A stretch of 64,000 nucleotides of DNA from Hippasteria phrygiana (GCA_037893225.1 JAZGUH010000727.1:157394-221393); one strand, 5' to 3'; counted from the first letter of the stretch, positions 11,578-23,817 are shown. Notes: a model not told the origin generated them from the letters alone. Numbers and translations are program-made.

Positions 11578-13366
11578 CTGCAGCTGAGAATGCAGCGGGT
11601 AATGGGAGAATGAAAGAATTGTACCAGATTACAAAGACACTCAGCAATGACAAAAGCAAAACAATTCATGCAGTGAAAGACAAAGCTGGAAATCTACTAA
11701 CAGAGGAGTCAGCTAGGAAAGAAAGATGGCGTGAACATTTTGAAGAAATTTTTAACCGACCCACGCCTGAAAATCCAGTAACAGAAGAGGATAATGATCC
11801 TGTCATAGAGGACATCAGCACCGACCATATTTCAAAAGCGGAAATAAGTGCAGCAATAAAATGGATGCAAAATGGGAAGTCTGGAGGAAAGGATGAAATC
11901 ACAGCAGAATTATTAAAAGCGGACATAAATACAACAGTGGAATGGTTAGAAAACCTATTTAAAACTATATGGGATCAGGAGGAAGTACCAAAGACATGGA
12001 AGCAGGGGCTCATTGTCAAAATACCAAAGAAAGGTGACTTTATAACTGAATGTGGAAATTGGAGGGGAATCACGTTGACATCTGTTCCCAGTAAAGTATT
12101 TGGAAGAGTGCTTATCGACAGAATTAGAGATGGAGTGAACAGCAAGTTGAGAGATGAGCAAGCGGGTTTTAGAAGAGGCAGAAGCACTGTGGAGCAAATA
12201 TTTGTGTTACGCAACATAATAGAGCAAGCTGTGGAATGGCAGTCAACCTTATATATTACATTTGTGGACTTTGAAAAAGCGTTCGACTCTGTACATAGAG
12301 AGAGCCTTTGGGCAATCATGGCCAGTTATGGAATCCCGCACAAAATAATGAAAATGGTTCAGATCTTGTACGAGGACAGCGAATGTGCAGTGCTGGATGG
12401 AGGGGAAGAGTCAGAATGGTTTAAGGTAAAGACTGGAGTGAAGCAAAGCGATGTCATGTCTGGGTTCATCTTCTTGATTGTAGTGGATTGGGTAATGAAG
12501 AGAACAACAGAAGGAAACAACACAGGGATTAGGTGGAAATTCATGAGTAAATTGGAGGACCTGGACTTCGCTGATGACATTGCACTTTTGTCATCAAACT
12601 GTCAACATATGCAATCAAAGGTAACACAACTAAATCAATCTGCGGCAAAAGCTGGACTCAAAATTAACAAGAAGAAAACTGAAGTATTGAGAATAAACAG
12701 TAGCAACAACAGCAGAATAATAGTTGATGAACATCCGTTAAAAGACGTTGACAAATACACGTATTTAGGAGCCATTGTTAGCAAGCAAGGAGGAGGGGGT
12801 CAAGACATTACTAGCAGAATTTGTAAAGCAATGACAACATATATGAAACTGAAACAAGTTTGGAATTCAAATATGTATTCAGTGAAAACCAAAATTAGAC
12901 TGTTCAACTCACTCATACGACCAGTGTTACTGTATGGTTGCGAAACGTGGAAGATCAATGAAAGTGACAATAAGAAGCTGGACACATTTCAATTCAAATG
13001 CCTCAGAAGAATCTTGAAAATAAAATGGCCTTATTTCGTGTCAAATGAAGAAATACTCAATAGAACCAAATTAAACAGAATCAGTGATGAAGTGAAGGCT
13101 ATAGAAGATGGAAGTGGATTGGTCACGTTCTAAGAATGGAAGATAACAGCCACTGCAGGACAGCAATGACATGGGTTCCTGAGGGCAGGAGGAAAGTAGG
13201 ACGCCCGCGAACAACGTGGAGGCGTACTGTAGAGAAGGAAAGGAAGCAGCTAGGATGGAAGTCTTGGAACGAAGCCAAACCTGTGGCCAAAATCAGAGCA
13301 AACTGTAGAGAGTGCACTGCAGCCTTATGGGCCACTCGGCCCGAAGAGGATAGGTGAGGTGAGGTG
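11578..13366 (+). mobile_element. 5'-truncated non-LTR retrotransposon (LINE) with 12-bp target duplications
   Basis: The insert is bounded by AGGCATGCGCAA at 11566-11577 and 13367-13378. It contains most of a reverse transcriptase and ends in a short (GGTGA)n-like tail at about 13350-13366. Relatives of the flanking host repeat without the insert are visible at 36850-36990 (minus) and 46470-46590. Confidence 0.92.
11580..13357 (+). pseudogene. non-LTR reverse transcriptase, truncated and frameshifted
   Basis: The open frame from the 5' junction to 13133 contains RT motifs in order: KPWKQG-like TWKQGLIVKIPKKGD, DEQAGFRRGRSTVEQIF, YITFVDFEKAFDSVHRE (motif A), a GVKQSDVMSG motif B in place of the usual GVRQGDxLSP, LDFADDIALLSS (catalytic FADD), LKINKKKTEV and YTYLGAIVS. 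A single-base frame change near 13095-13105 separates this from the usual C-terminal block in 13105-13357 (RRWKWIGHVLRM, GRPRTTWRRT). The apurinic endonuclease domain expected upstream is absent, which is the 5' truncation. The copy cannot act by itself. It resembles sequences often labelled endonuclease-reverse transcriptase in invertebrates; I do not assign the clade. Confidence 0.9.
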
Positions 13367-13769
13367 AGGCATGCGCAATACTACCAATGAGCCAGTATTT
13401 CATAGTGACTGAAATTCACGCTACAGCAGCCGTTTATCAAGATGTCATGATTTGTAGTTTTCCCTTTTCCTTCTATTTTTCCTTCTAATAACATCCAGCT
13501 TCTTCGAATTTCAGAGAAGAAAATAATGCCCCCAATCATGCGGTTACCATCTAATTGGTTATGAAAAAAACTGAAATAGAGGGGTACAGTGCCTTGGAGG
13601 CCTCCAGTTGGGCAACAAAAAGCGTTCGTCCTAAAATGACTAGGGTTGGAAAGATCATTCAGAAGTAGAATATAATAATGTACACGATCATCCCTTGAAA
13701 ATGCACCGTTTGCCTGAAAATCATTGAGAAATAATTTCGGGGACGCAAGATTGTAAATTAGAACAGAGA

Positions 13770-14148
13770 TGTTTTTCTCTTTTGCCCTGTCCCGACGTAA
13801 TATATGAAGCACTGTATACTCAGTGCTTTCCGAGAGCCTGTGTGAAAACATTTACAGGCTTACCTGGGCGGGATTCGAACCCACGACTTTCTGCTTACTA
13901 GTGCAGACGTCTTAACCACTCGACCACCGAGCTTGCCGGGGTCGGCTGGCCGATTCGAATCCAATGCAGCAGCGGGTACCGCGTAATCAGTCAGAAGATG
14001 GAATGTTTGCGTCGGGGGATGATGTAAATTAGAACAGAGATGTTTTTCTCTTTTGCCCTGTCCCGACGTAATGAAGCACTGTATACTCAGTGCTTTCCGA
14101 GAGCCTGTGTGAAAACATTCACAGACTTACTCGGGCGGGATTCCGAGA
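13770..14148. repeat. duplicated 80-bp block flanking a tRNA-like segment
   Basis: A block starting TAAATTAGAACAGAGATG and including CAGTGCTTTCCGAGAGCC occurs at about 13755-13860 and again at about 14025-14145, with only a few differences (TATATGAAG against ATGAAG). The copies bracket the tRNA-like segment at 13862. Confidence 0.8.
13862..13936 (-). mobile_element. tRNA-Thr(AGT)-like segment, probably SINE head
   Basis: The minus strand folds as a tRNA: acceptor GGCAAGC, D arm with GGTCGAGTGGTTAAGAC, anticodon stem GTCTGC/GCAGA around ACTAGTA (anticodon AGT) and T arm GTGGGTTCGAATCCC. The 5' acceptor arm does not pair well with the 3' end (GCCCAGG), and a partial copy of its 3' part follows at 14125-14140. 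I favour a tRNA-derived SINE over a functional tRNA gene. Confidence 0.55.
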
Positions 14149-14339
14149 CAAGATCATCCATATCAGAATTATTGATATTTTGATTTTGCACCAGACTAGA
14201 ATTGGACCTGGAAATGTATCGTTGGAAATAATGCTACCCTGCTCTATTCATGTTATAAAAATGCTATTGCATAGGGCCTACTCTCTGTAAAATGCAATCA
14301 TTGCAGCCCCCTGCAAGATGAGTGGATCTGAATCTAAGA

Positions 14340-14632
14340 GAAGGAATTATAAGCGCAGAATGCCATGGCCCAGTGGTTTATGTGTTCGACTCATGTACGA
14401 TGGTGCGTGGGTTCGATCCCTGCCAAGAACATGGTGTTTGTGCCCTTGGGAAAGACACTTAACTACTATTTCCTCTCTCCACCCAGGAGTATATGGGTAC
14501 CTGAGAGGGTCGAGGTCAATTGATCACTGATATCGGTTGCCGCGCAGTGATGAACGGGGTAATAATTGTATTAAAGCGCTTTGAGATCGTTGATACGATG
14601 GAAAGCGCTATAACAACTATTATTATTATTAT
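14340..14632 (+). mobile_element. tRNA-derived SINE with AAAGCGCT tail
   Basis: The tRNA-like head has an A box in ATGGCCCAGTGG and a B box in GGGTTCGATCCC. A body follows (CCCTTGGGAAAGACACTTAA, CTCCACCCAGGAGTATATGG), then a tail with TTAAAGCGCTTTGAGA and GGAAAGCGCTATAA and a terminal (ATT)n. This is the standard layout of a mobile SINE. Confidence 0.85.
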
Positions 14633-14859
14633 AGAAATATTTCAGTTGCCTTCCTTCATGCGGTACTAAGGACTGATTGAAACTGAAATTATGAATTATG
14701 AAACGTAATGACTTCGTTGCCTTTGTTTGTGTCTAGCATAAACTTAATAAAATGATGCCACATGAATATGACACAGCGTTGTCTTTTAATTAATTGTCAA
14801 CGTGTTCATCCATATTACGTTTCCTGCCTGCTGATGGATAAAATAGTGATTGCAATGCT

Positions 14860-15120
14860 GCATTCCACGGAGTTGGCCAACAGTGTTGTGGAGTCCGTCC
14901 TATACGAGTCCAAGTCCTTGCTTGATGTCTGCATCCAAGTCCGAGTCCACTGTGTCTGCAGAATCCGAGTCCGAGTCCGCTGTATCTGAATCTGAGTCCG
15001 AGTCTGAGCTCTCGGTGTCTGGAGCTGAGTCCAAGTTCCAGTCATTGTGTCCGAGTCCGAGTCAAGTCCAAATCCTCGGCAGTCCGAGTCCGAGTCCCCA
15101 TGTGAATCAGTGTACAGTGT
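14860..15120. repeat. (GAGTCC)n degenerate hexanucleotide array
   Basis: Many copies of GAGTCC/GAGTCT, starting soon after CAACAGTGTTGTGGAGTCC. That start resembles the TIR of the hAT-like element at 39619, so this may be an eroded relative; no matching right end is seen. Confidence 0.8.
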
Positions 15121-15139
15121 TCTCGTCCAGTGGCTGATC

Positions 15140-16330
15140 CGGGTGGGGGACAACGGGGGCTACCAAGCCTATTTTTTAGTGAAATAATTGGGAAGCACGC
15201 GTTTTACATGTATAAGTACCTGAAATGCAGCCAATAATTGAATAACAGCACGTACTAAACGATTCCATGGAATTATTCAGAAATTATTTGTGGCTCTATG
15301 ATACCTGAACTGTACAACTGAAGTAGGGCCTATACTAATTGAAATCCACACCCTAGACACTGTTATCGAAACCATCTCGTTGATCTAAGGGTATTTCTAA
15401 GGGTACTTAAGGATAGTATTAGTAGCATCGATAAGCGTTTGGAAGCGAGGTAAATTTAAGCTGTAGCAACTCGTCGAAAGCGTCAAACTAAACTTTTGCG
15501 CGTATCACACTACCAGGTTTGTTCACTTCGTGCAAAACTCCCGGTGGCGGACTGTGTTAACGAGTCGCCACTGAAATAAAAAAATGATATCACAAGAGGG
15601 CGGGCAATGTACAATTTCGGTGTACACCGCGCGCAAGAAGCACCACTGCAAACCATCCTAATGTATGAAGCTTCACAGAACCTTAGAGCAAAACATTAAA
15701 GTTACGCAAATCAAATTCGGGTCGTAAACTCAATATGATTAGATTACCTATTATTTTGTTTCCTCTCAGAATACTTTGAGTCAAATTGATCCAGCAGTTA
15801 TAGCAGTATCTAAGAGATGGATAATTATAACGGATCTCGAGGGACGGTAACTTGCAATTATTTTGTGTGAAGATTTGCGACATCACAAACTATGTTGCAG
15901 TTCCTTCAGCCGTAACATTAAAATTCAATGTCTCGCAATTACAACTGCACACACATTCAGACATTCACTGGGCGTATTCGAACGTTGCCCCATTTAGTGA
16001 ACCAGAAGAATGTAGTCGGGGTGCCGTTTTACGAACGCGGAAGTGCGCATGCCTAGAGTGCTGGTCGTCTAAGTGCCATTAGAAATACACCCTACAATCT
16101 ATATACGTTTGTACTTGTGCCATTCTTACAAGGGACCAGTCGGAAGTCGCATTCCTCCGTTTTGAGCTACAGGCAAAAATCCATTGAGGGTCGAAATTTT
16201 AGATTTTCGTTTTATTGCTTAAAATGCTAGTTTATGTCAAATAAAATCATACTGTGTTTTCGTTTTATTATTTTAGTACAATAAAATGTTTTAAAAAGAG
16301 ATTTTAGTAAGGAGTTTTTATTGAAATCGA
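15140..16330. other. non-coding spacer
   Basis: No gene or clear repeat boundary recognised. Confidence 0.45.
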
Positions 16331-16336
16331 CTAATA

Positions 16337-17226
16337 TAGGTTTTCCCGGACGATTTCGCAAAATGTGCATTTAAATTTGCAAAACTTGAATTCCATTTGG
16401 TGCTGATTTTGAGAACGACGTATATCCGGGTTTCATTTTCGCAAAAACTAGCATTCGATTTCATTTTGTATCATTCAAATTAATGAATGTGCATAACGTT
16501 TCATTTAAACGATTACAAATACGTGATTATAGGATTTCGGTTTCACCATTGCGTGGCCGATTATTAAGAATGAGCAATCTAATTCGCAGCAAATCGATTT
16601 GTCATTGTGACACGGCCTGAATTGAATATTCTTTTTCATTTGTAATAATTTTAATTCGCAAATTCTGCATCCAATTTAAATAAAGTATATAGGCCGTTAT
16701 TCATTCATGATAACTCAATGTATTTTGGGCCTAATTGATATTAATGTGTTTGGTCTATTTTATTGTTGGTTCTTTGTCTTAAATTGTACTTTAATGTATT
16801 TCTGTATTTCTTAAAGTCCGCTCTCATTTTACCAGTTCGATTGTCTATCCGTCAATGACCTGTCTACCATGTACCAAGACATCGAGGTAGATATTTCTGA
16901 GAATTTCAATGCTTGACCAGGCATGCGGAAAACACGGCGCGGAAAATCGGCTGCACATTTAGCGAAATAGATTGATGATAAATTGAAAGGAAAACAGGAT
17001 TGCAAATGTGCATTCGAATTCTCTCTAAAATGAATTACCAATATACTAAATGCAGTGCACATTCTGGAAATCGTACGCTGATTCTTTTTTGAACTGAATG
17101 CACCTTTATGGAAATAGAATTATCAATTGTTAAATAGAAAACGGGATTGTAAACGTTCATTCTATTTCGCAAGAAAACTTTTACAAATTAATGTGCACAT
17201 TTTGCGAAATAGTCCGGGAAAACCTA
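16337..17226. mobile_element. non-autonomous TIR element, TA target duplication
   Basis: The ends are TAGGTTTTCCCGGAC and its inverted copy. The inverted match continues through ATTTCGCAAAATGTGCA, about 35 bp in total. TA occurs on both sides (16335-16336, 17227-17228). There is no coding capacity. Repeated internal Tc1/mariner-like features are not evident beyond the TA target. Confidence 0.75.
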
Positions 17227-17231
17227 TAGTA

Positions 17232-17330
17232 ATACAAGGCTATAAAGCCACTCTAGGGAACAGGTCTAAATAGAGGATAAATCTTCAACAGATTCCAGAG
17301 GTATTATCCCAATTTTCAGACCTGTAGACT
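17232..17330. repeat. dispersed repeat (CACTCTAGG family)
   Basis: Shares AATACAAGGCTA..AAGCCACTCTAGG and AGAGGATAAATCTTCAA with 34310-34450. Confidence 0.7.
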
Positions 17331-17339
17331 TTAAGATTA

Positions 17340-18177
17340 TAATGGTGATGGTGATGGTGATTTAGTATCATTCTTTTCACATTTTATTATTATTATTATT
17401 ACTAATAATTTATTTGTTAATTTTTGTAATCATCACTACTCCTCCCGAATGAGTATTATCAGTTTCATGTACAGAAACATACACAAGTTGCGCCTTATTG
17501 GATATCTTTGCTCTTCTTGTTTGTCATCTGCTCCCACGGAAGTGGGAAATGCAAATCATGTTTCGCGAATAACTTTCGCGTGTTGGTTCTCGAAACGAAA
17601 CTCCGTTCTCGCGTTCTGTGAACGCGAGAACAGAGTTTCCAATATTATGTCGCAATACATTTGCGATTTCCCCTAAGCGCCACCATCGACGGACACAATT
17701 ATCGGTTCATATGGCAACAAGGTGCATACATTATTTTGCAAGACAACCTCGCGGATCTAGCGCAGTGTGAGTCCGGACGTACAGCCTTCACGGGAAGAGC
17801 GACGAGCAGAAACCGTCGCGGGCAAAAATGTGAACAGGGACGGCGCGCTGTCTGCTCAGTGCGTTGTCTATACGACATAATATTCTCAATATCGCAGGTA
17901 CGTGAATTATGTATATTTATCGTTTCGGGCATGCACTGTCTGGCATGATGTCGTGTCGTTCATCACATGTGAGATTAAACCGCTGGGACGATGTCTTGTG
18001 TCTGCTAAGGGTCTTATCCATCATGCACTCGTGATTAATACTGTGTAGATGAGAAGTGAAGTAGGCCTGTTGGTGATCAAGTTTAAGAACTCAAAATACC
18101 CTTATCTTAATATTTAGCCCTACCCATTGACCCATAGAATGGCAGAATTTTCATTTTTTTTACAAAACGAAGCTTAA
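17340..18177. other. non-coding spacer
   Basis: Holds a short (GATGGT)n tract at 17342-17360 and (ATT)n nearby. GTTCTCGCG and related inverted motifs occur at 17590-17635. No gene recognised. Confidence 0.4.
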
Positions 18178-18284
18178 AGGGGCTGTGTCGTCACGATTAT
18201 AGCAGGCTTGCGGCTAGTACACTGAATCCCGAACTGATGAACGCAGATGAACCCAGTAACTGCAAATAATACCCCACGACCGCG

Positions 18285-18356
18285 CGCTGACCTACAGGGC
18301 GCGCGCGCGCTGACCTACAGGGCTCGCGCGCGCTGACCCACAGGGCGCGCGCGCCA
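18285..18356. repeat. three tandem CGCGCTGACCYACAGGG units
   Basis: GCTGACCTACAGGG, GCTGACCTACAGGG and GCTGACCCACAGGG are separated by (CG)n runs. This is unusually GC-rich against AT-rich surroundings. Confidence 0.85.
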
Positions 18357-19471
18357 GATCAAATTGCAATTGCAATGACTGCTGCATGCATGATCCTGTA
18401 GTTATGATACATACTGCATGTACAAGTATTTTGTATGTGTTTGTGCCACCAAAAATATACGATAGGCCTACAGTCGAACATAGTCCGTTACACCCCACCC
18501 GCCAAACGCCAAAATGTACCATGACAGAACCAAACGAAAATAAGTAAATAAGTAAATCTGTATTTATAATTGTAAAATAAATAATACACCAGCCCCATAC
18601 CTTTCTATACAAAAATTAAGTTGTAGGCCTATGTATCGAAATAAATTTCGACTAAAATCGGCTGTGCGTGCAATGATGAGCAAAACAAAATAAAACAGCT
18701 ATACTGATGGCGATATTGAGTCCACGACCTTGTGTTACATTTGACGGCAGGACTTTATGGAAAGTTACATCATAAGAGTTATTTCAACACTATCAAATAA
18801 TAAACACAATAATAACAGTTATTACCAATAAATAATATACGCCAATGAAATGAGATTTCACCAGTGGCGAGTAAATCCGTGTCGAAAAGTGGGGATGATT
18901 ATTGAATTTGTCAACGAAGTACTGCATTTTGAACTTTTTCTCAACGGGGGATACCCCCGCCCCAAACACCGCTTGAAATTTGAAACATCACTTTGTGTAC
19001 AATTTCCCCTTTTTAAATTTACGAAACAAAAAGAAATACAAATCGGCGGGCCCCTGAACTCCTTCCCCGTGTTTACGCCACTGGCGCACAGATCCCCACA
19101 TCACTATGATAAAGATGACTACCGAAGAAACAAAGAAATAAACATCCCGACAAATATTCAAACAACCCTAATTTTCACCTGTTTTGCACGAATTATTCGC
19201 TTATTACTTTTTATGACATGAACAATTCACATACCGAGTACATGGATCGGATGTACTGTACATGTAATGTATGTACTGTACATGACTATACATTACATGT
19301 AGACTTGATGTGCGGAAATATTGTTTCACACAGCGAGTTGTTGACAAGTGCCATTGGAATAGCGACTAAGTGAAGTTGTTTCAGCTCCATCTATCAACTG
19401 TTTAAAAAAATAATGTACTTCTAAGTTCTAGATTGGTTATTTTTTCGCTGCTAAAGAACTGTCTGCAGCCA

Positions 19472-19861
19472 CTACCACTCTTTTAGTAGCATGATAATTT
19501 TGTTATTGAAGTGACGGGTCAAAATAAGCCTGAAGCTTTTTATCGACCTAAGTTTACAAGCAAGATACGAACAAGATACATCCAAATAAATGTACAAATA
19601 CATAGACCCTTTTACGGATACCCCGCCTGTGGGATTTTGTGTACAAAATTTAGCGCGAACTGTCCCACAGCGACAAGACACGTTGCAGTTTTGCTGTGTA
19701 CATTTACATGGACAAGCACCCCGTGTGCCGAGTCGTCCTCTATGGCAAGAGTTTCGGCATGAACATGTCATAGGTTCTCCAGCGTAAGGTTCTACTTCTA
19801 TATCGCCAACCTCCAATTCTATGCAACTTTCAGACAAATATTCCATGGCACTTGTGTACAT
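19472..19861 (-). CDS. Cys-rich protein fragment inside a TTAA element
   Basis: A 129-codon frame on the minus strand starts at ATG 19861 (MYTSAMEYLSES). Its centre holds a cluster of about ten cysteines (CSCRNSCHRGR, then ACPCKCTQQNCNVSCRCGT), plausibly a small zinc-binding module. The acidic leader and the cluster could be the C-terminal exon of a transposon protein; the sequence after about residue 80 looks non-coding. I do not recognise the family and assign no function. Confidence 0.4.
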   Translation of the reverse strand: MYTSAMEYLSESCIELEVGDIEVEPYAGEPMTCSCRNSCHRGRLGTRGACPCKCTQQNCNVSCRCGTVRAKFCTQNPTGGVSVKGSMYLYIYLDVSCSYLACKLRSIKSFRLILTRHFNNKIIMLLKEW

Positions 19862-20563
19862 GTGAATGAAATTTTATGAAATAAACAGATGAATTTTGAA
19901 GGTTTTTTTTCCTAATAATCATACTCTTAGATAACTGAGTGCCACGATGTGTGCTACTTGTTTATAAGTATGTGTGTACAAATATGTGTATTTCAGTACG
20001 CAGACGCTGGACATGCGTGCGTGTTCCAGGGGGTGTAGTTTCCAAAAGCCAATTCTCAAAACAGCCATAACAAACGGATGGAGGTTAAAAATAGCACATC
20101 ACCGAAATGAAGCGCAAGGGGGCGCACTCCAATATTTGATTCGTTAACGCGAGATGGCGCGACGACACAGCCCCTTTAAGTCAGCGTTATTTAAGTTTAC
20201 ATACAGTAATAGCCCTTAGGTTAGGTTGGTAAGGGGCTGCACAGCCCTGGCATGGCAACAGATTTAACTCAAACATTTGACCTTTTAAACAAACATTTTC
20301 AATCGTTTGCTGTTTCGTTTACAAAAACAAATAAATATTATTTCCCACATATCTCCTTTTAATGGATCTGTGCAGTACTGAAACTGACCAGTCTTTCGTC
20401 CCTCCTCAAACAATCACAATTTCAAGATGCATTGTTTTGCCATACAATGGCAAAGCAAGGTTAGGGGACCACAGTCTTGCAAGTTGTAATTTAAAAAAAA
20501 AAATTGTTTAACGTAAATTATTTGACCAATGTCAACAGGGAAGAAACACAATCACTTCGTTAA

Positions 20564-20980
20564 CGGCACACATTGCCCTGAAATCCTCAAAAATTCAATC
20601 TCTTTGGTTAGTTAACTTACCTATTTCCAATGTAAAAAATTCTACCATAATGTGTATTATTTAGTACAAAGAAATGTGGGGAAACCCGAAGCACGGACAT
20701 CTGGACATTCAGACTGGCGCCGCACATAATGCAGCCTGTACCCGATAAAACACTACAGACAAAGGGTACCAGCCTGAATTCCAACGGTCCGACTTTTCCG
20801 AACCACACTGGCGTCCCCGGAATTATTTTCGTCTATGATTTTCAGATTGAATTAAACGGCGCATTTTTTTTTAAAGAGATGGTCGTGTACATTTATTATT
20901 ATAATATACTTCTACCATAGCAATTCCAGGACGAATGCTTTCTGTAGCCGAATTGGGCTTCTCCAGGGCAATGTGTCCCT
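20564..20980. mobile_element. TTAA-flanked MITE (GACACATTGCC family), copy 1
   Basis: Flanked by TTAA at 20560-20563 and 20981-20984. The ends are CGGCACACATTGCCCTG and CAGGGCAATGTGTCCCT. It shares TIRs and an internal CTGGCGCCGCA with the element at 25137. Confidence 0.75.
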
Positions 20981-20984
20981 TTAA

Positions 20985-22619
20985 GATTGATGATCATGCA
21001 GTCGAAAACAATGCCTCTCTATTGTCTTTTGTGTCGTCCCTGAGAATTTTCAGCCACGCCCCCAGTTGAGACCCTTCCAAATTATTCACACCACCTATTT
21101 TTTTCCCTAGGTCATCTGACCAATAGAAGCTCCCTCAACAATTCTCAGTTTTCACCACGAAGAAGATGCCCAAATTATATTTAATTTGCTAATTGTCGCC
21201 AGGGTTTAGGCCTACTGTAAACTGAAGTTAACCCGCTCTTATTAATACGGTTGCAGGTTTGCAAAACGTATGCGTAATTCTTCATAATAGGGAAATGTGA
21301 GGCTGGCATTTCACAAGGGATCCCACATGAGTCAATTGTCTCTTTAAATTTTACACTGTAAAAACTGTAGTGTTCAATTTACACCACGTGGTATCTATAT
21401 TGGACGAATGGTTCAATATACCACCAAGTGTTTAACACGACAGTTTTTGCAGGGCACAGAGCTGTGAGCGATCCCAATCATCACCAAGCCTAACCTTGAC
21501 AATGTCATTCAGTGCGGCAGACCAATGGCCAACGCATACAACCTCTCGTTGTCTAATTACCAACATAATTTGTGGCGTGTGAGGCAATTTTTAGCTTAAT
21601 TGAGGAACTGGCAATTATGAAGCAACGGGGGTCACTTTATTTTAACGCCGAGGCCGGGCCGAACGCGACGCGCGGACCGCGTGTCATTGATCATCACCTC
21701 TCATTCAGCGCAATTACAATGGAGTCAAGAAGGCACCTGCACTATAGTAATGCTGCTTAGCTTCGGTTCAGCCATGGAGGAAGTTCTTCCTCCATGGTTC
21801 AGCTGAGACGGAGCTACGTGCGTTGGTTACGCGAGGCGGTCACATAAATGATTGAGGCTGAACTCCAGTGCTTGATCATCATTGTTGACCAATAAAACAA
21901 CAACTAACAACCGTAATATTAGTTTCCACAGTGTCTGACACTGGCTTCCAAGGGTGGGGCGTGGAAACACCCCCCCCTACCAAGTTTAGAGAGGGGAGGA
22001 GCAATCCTCCCCACGCTTCTTTCGCTGACTGCTACACAAAAAACACACGATATCGTTGATGGATAGTATGGAACGCCAAATGCACAATTTGTGATGCTAT
22101 ATACCGGTACTGATCGAGCCTTGTTTCGATGAAGCTGTCAACGCAATAATAAGTGATGTCAATCCGTGTTGACTACATCATATAATAGATTGACTACAAC
22201 GCAAAATGAATTCATTGGTCTACGTCTGTTTTTCAGCTGCCCGGAGGTATATACATTGTACTTTCATTTAGAGACATGCACCCACGAGTGGGCACCATGG
22301 AATAAAATCAGCTTTACGTTACTGCTGCAATCTCAGGTTGAGAGGTGGCAAGGGGAGGCCTCGATTGGCGTGACGGGGGCGTGCCCCGTAACCCGTACGT
22401 GGTCAAACCACAGTCTAAGTGCAGTGCATTGGTCATGCAATTTGTAAAGTACAAACGGAACTATATGAGAAACAACCCTTCCGAAATGAATGTAGATTTC
22501 CACTTCTTCTGTATTTTTCTTTCCCTTTTGTGAGGAGGTAAAATCGTAGTCAAGCAAAATAAAGCCGAGACAACCCCGCGAGTAGATCATAAGCTACCCA
22601 CGCACAGTGCAGTCTCACC
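20985..22619. other. non-coding upstream of the synaptotagmin gene
   Basis: No gene recognised. A palindrome with arms CCATGGAGGAA lies at 21772-21797. The same 11-mer recurs at 22619 and 23011. Confidence 0.4.
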
Positions 22620-22638
22620 ATGGAGGAAGGAAACAGAT
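22620..22638 (+). CDS. candidate first coding exon of the synaptotagmin-12-like gene
   Basis: ATG in a good start context (CACCATGG) encodes MEEGNR plus one base and is followed by GTCAGT. That leaves phase 1, which is what the next exon at 23818 requires, giving a short luminal N-terminus of about seven residues before the membrane segment. Against it: CCATGGAGGAA is also the arm of local hairpins at 21772 and 23011, so the start may lie in a repeat. RNA evidence is needed. Confidence 0.2.
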
Positions 22639-23817
22639 GTCAGTCTATTCCCCAACCATGCCCCACAAACGGAGAAAACGTCTCTCTCGATAGCCACTGC
22701 AAGCAGTTAAAAGCACGCGCGCGATCGCATAAATGCATGTGCAGACAGGCTTCTTACGGAATGAAACGGAGCCCCTTAATGGAGACACATGGTCGCGTGC
22801 ATTGTTTGTACACGTCCGCCACGTGGCTAGTCGGTCGCTGCGGGCAATGCTCATAATCATCATCAAAATAATGGCAGAAAAACAGGAGCACGAAAAGATC
22901 AAGTTGTTTTGCAAGCAGAAACTGTCAGACGATCAAATCTTTGGGGATATTTTTATTGACCGTATTCAAAGGGCATTTTCTTCTGATTGGCATTTTAGAA
23001 TTACATCTGACCATGGAGGAAGGTTCTTCCTCCATGATCTGACAGAGGATCCAAATGTGTACAAACGTAAACATCGGTAATTTTGAAACCGATTTGTTTT
23101 CACATGAAATTAAACCTAGTTTCACATATCGAGGCATGGTCGTGCATCAGCTTTTTGGCTATATACTCCGTCCGTATTTGTCTCCCTCTAGTGGCGTAGC
23201 GATGGGCGTAGCGATGACCAAAAAGGGGAGGGAAAAGGGGAGTGCCTTCCATGGATTGTAGTAATTTCACCTAGTATCAGATGGTGTCACCCCTCCCCCT
23301 ATAGTCAGCGATGTTATTGCTACCCTTCTGCGTGTCTCCCTTCCCTAAAACACCGCGGTGGCGTCACAGGGGGGGGTGGGGGTTGGAGCTTCCCCCAGCC
23401 AGTCGAGGCCTGCAGGGGCTACATATTCTTTTTTTTTAGTGGGGCAGGGGCATAGAAGGCAAATTGGGCGTGGCTATTTTTAAGGGTGGGGGCAAGTCAA
23501 ATGCTTTGCCCAGATTTTCAGAACCAAAGAGTGGGGTGGGTGTAGGTTCCTGTTTTTAATGGGCAGCACTTTGAAAACACTCTACACATACATCCACTCA
23601 ATCCTACAATGCAGAAAAACAAGAAATTAATGTAGATGTGCAAATAGGTTCTGGAAGAACAACATATCTCAACATTTACGATCCGATACAGACAGACCTG
23701 TAAAGTGAATTTATTAGCCATAAAATCCCACATGATCATTAGATCAACAACTTATCTGACAAAAGTAAGATTGGGTTGCACGTTTAAATCGATTATTTGT
23801 TTTCCCATGCCCTACAG

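Larger units (their letters stand above)
18178..20175 (-). mobile_element. 2-kb TIR element with TTAA duplication and a Cys-rich ORF
   Basis: The ends are AGGGGCTGTGTCGTC and its exact complement (15 nt), flanked by TTAA at 18174-18177 and 20176-20179. TTAA targeting is known for piggyBac and Kolobok families. I see no recognisable transposase, only the Cys-rich frame at 19472-19861 (minus). A GC-rich triplicated unit (GCTGACCTACAGGG) lies at 18285-18355. Confidence 0.8.
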
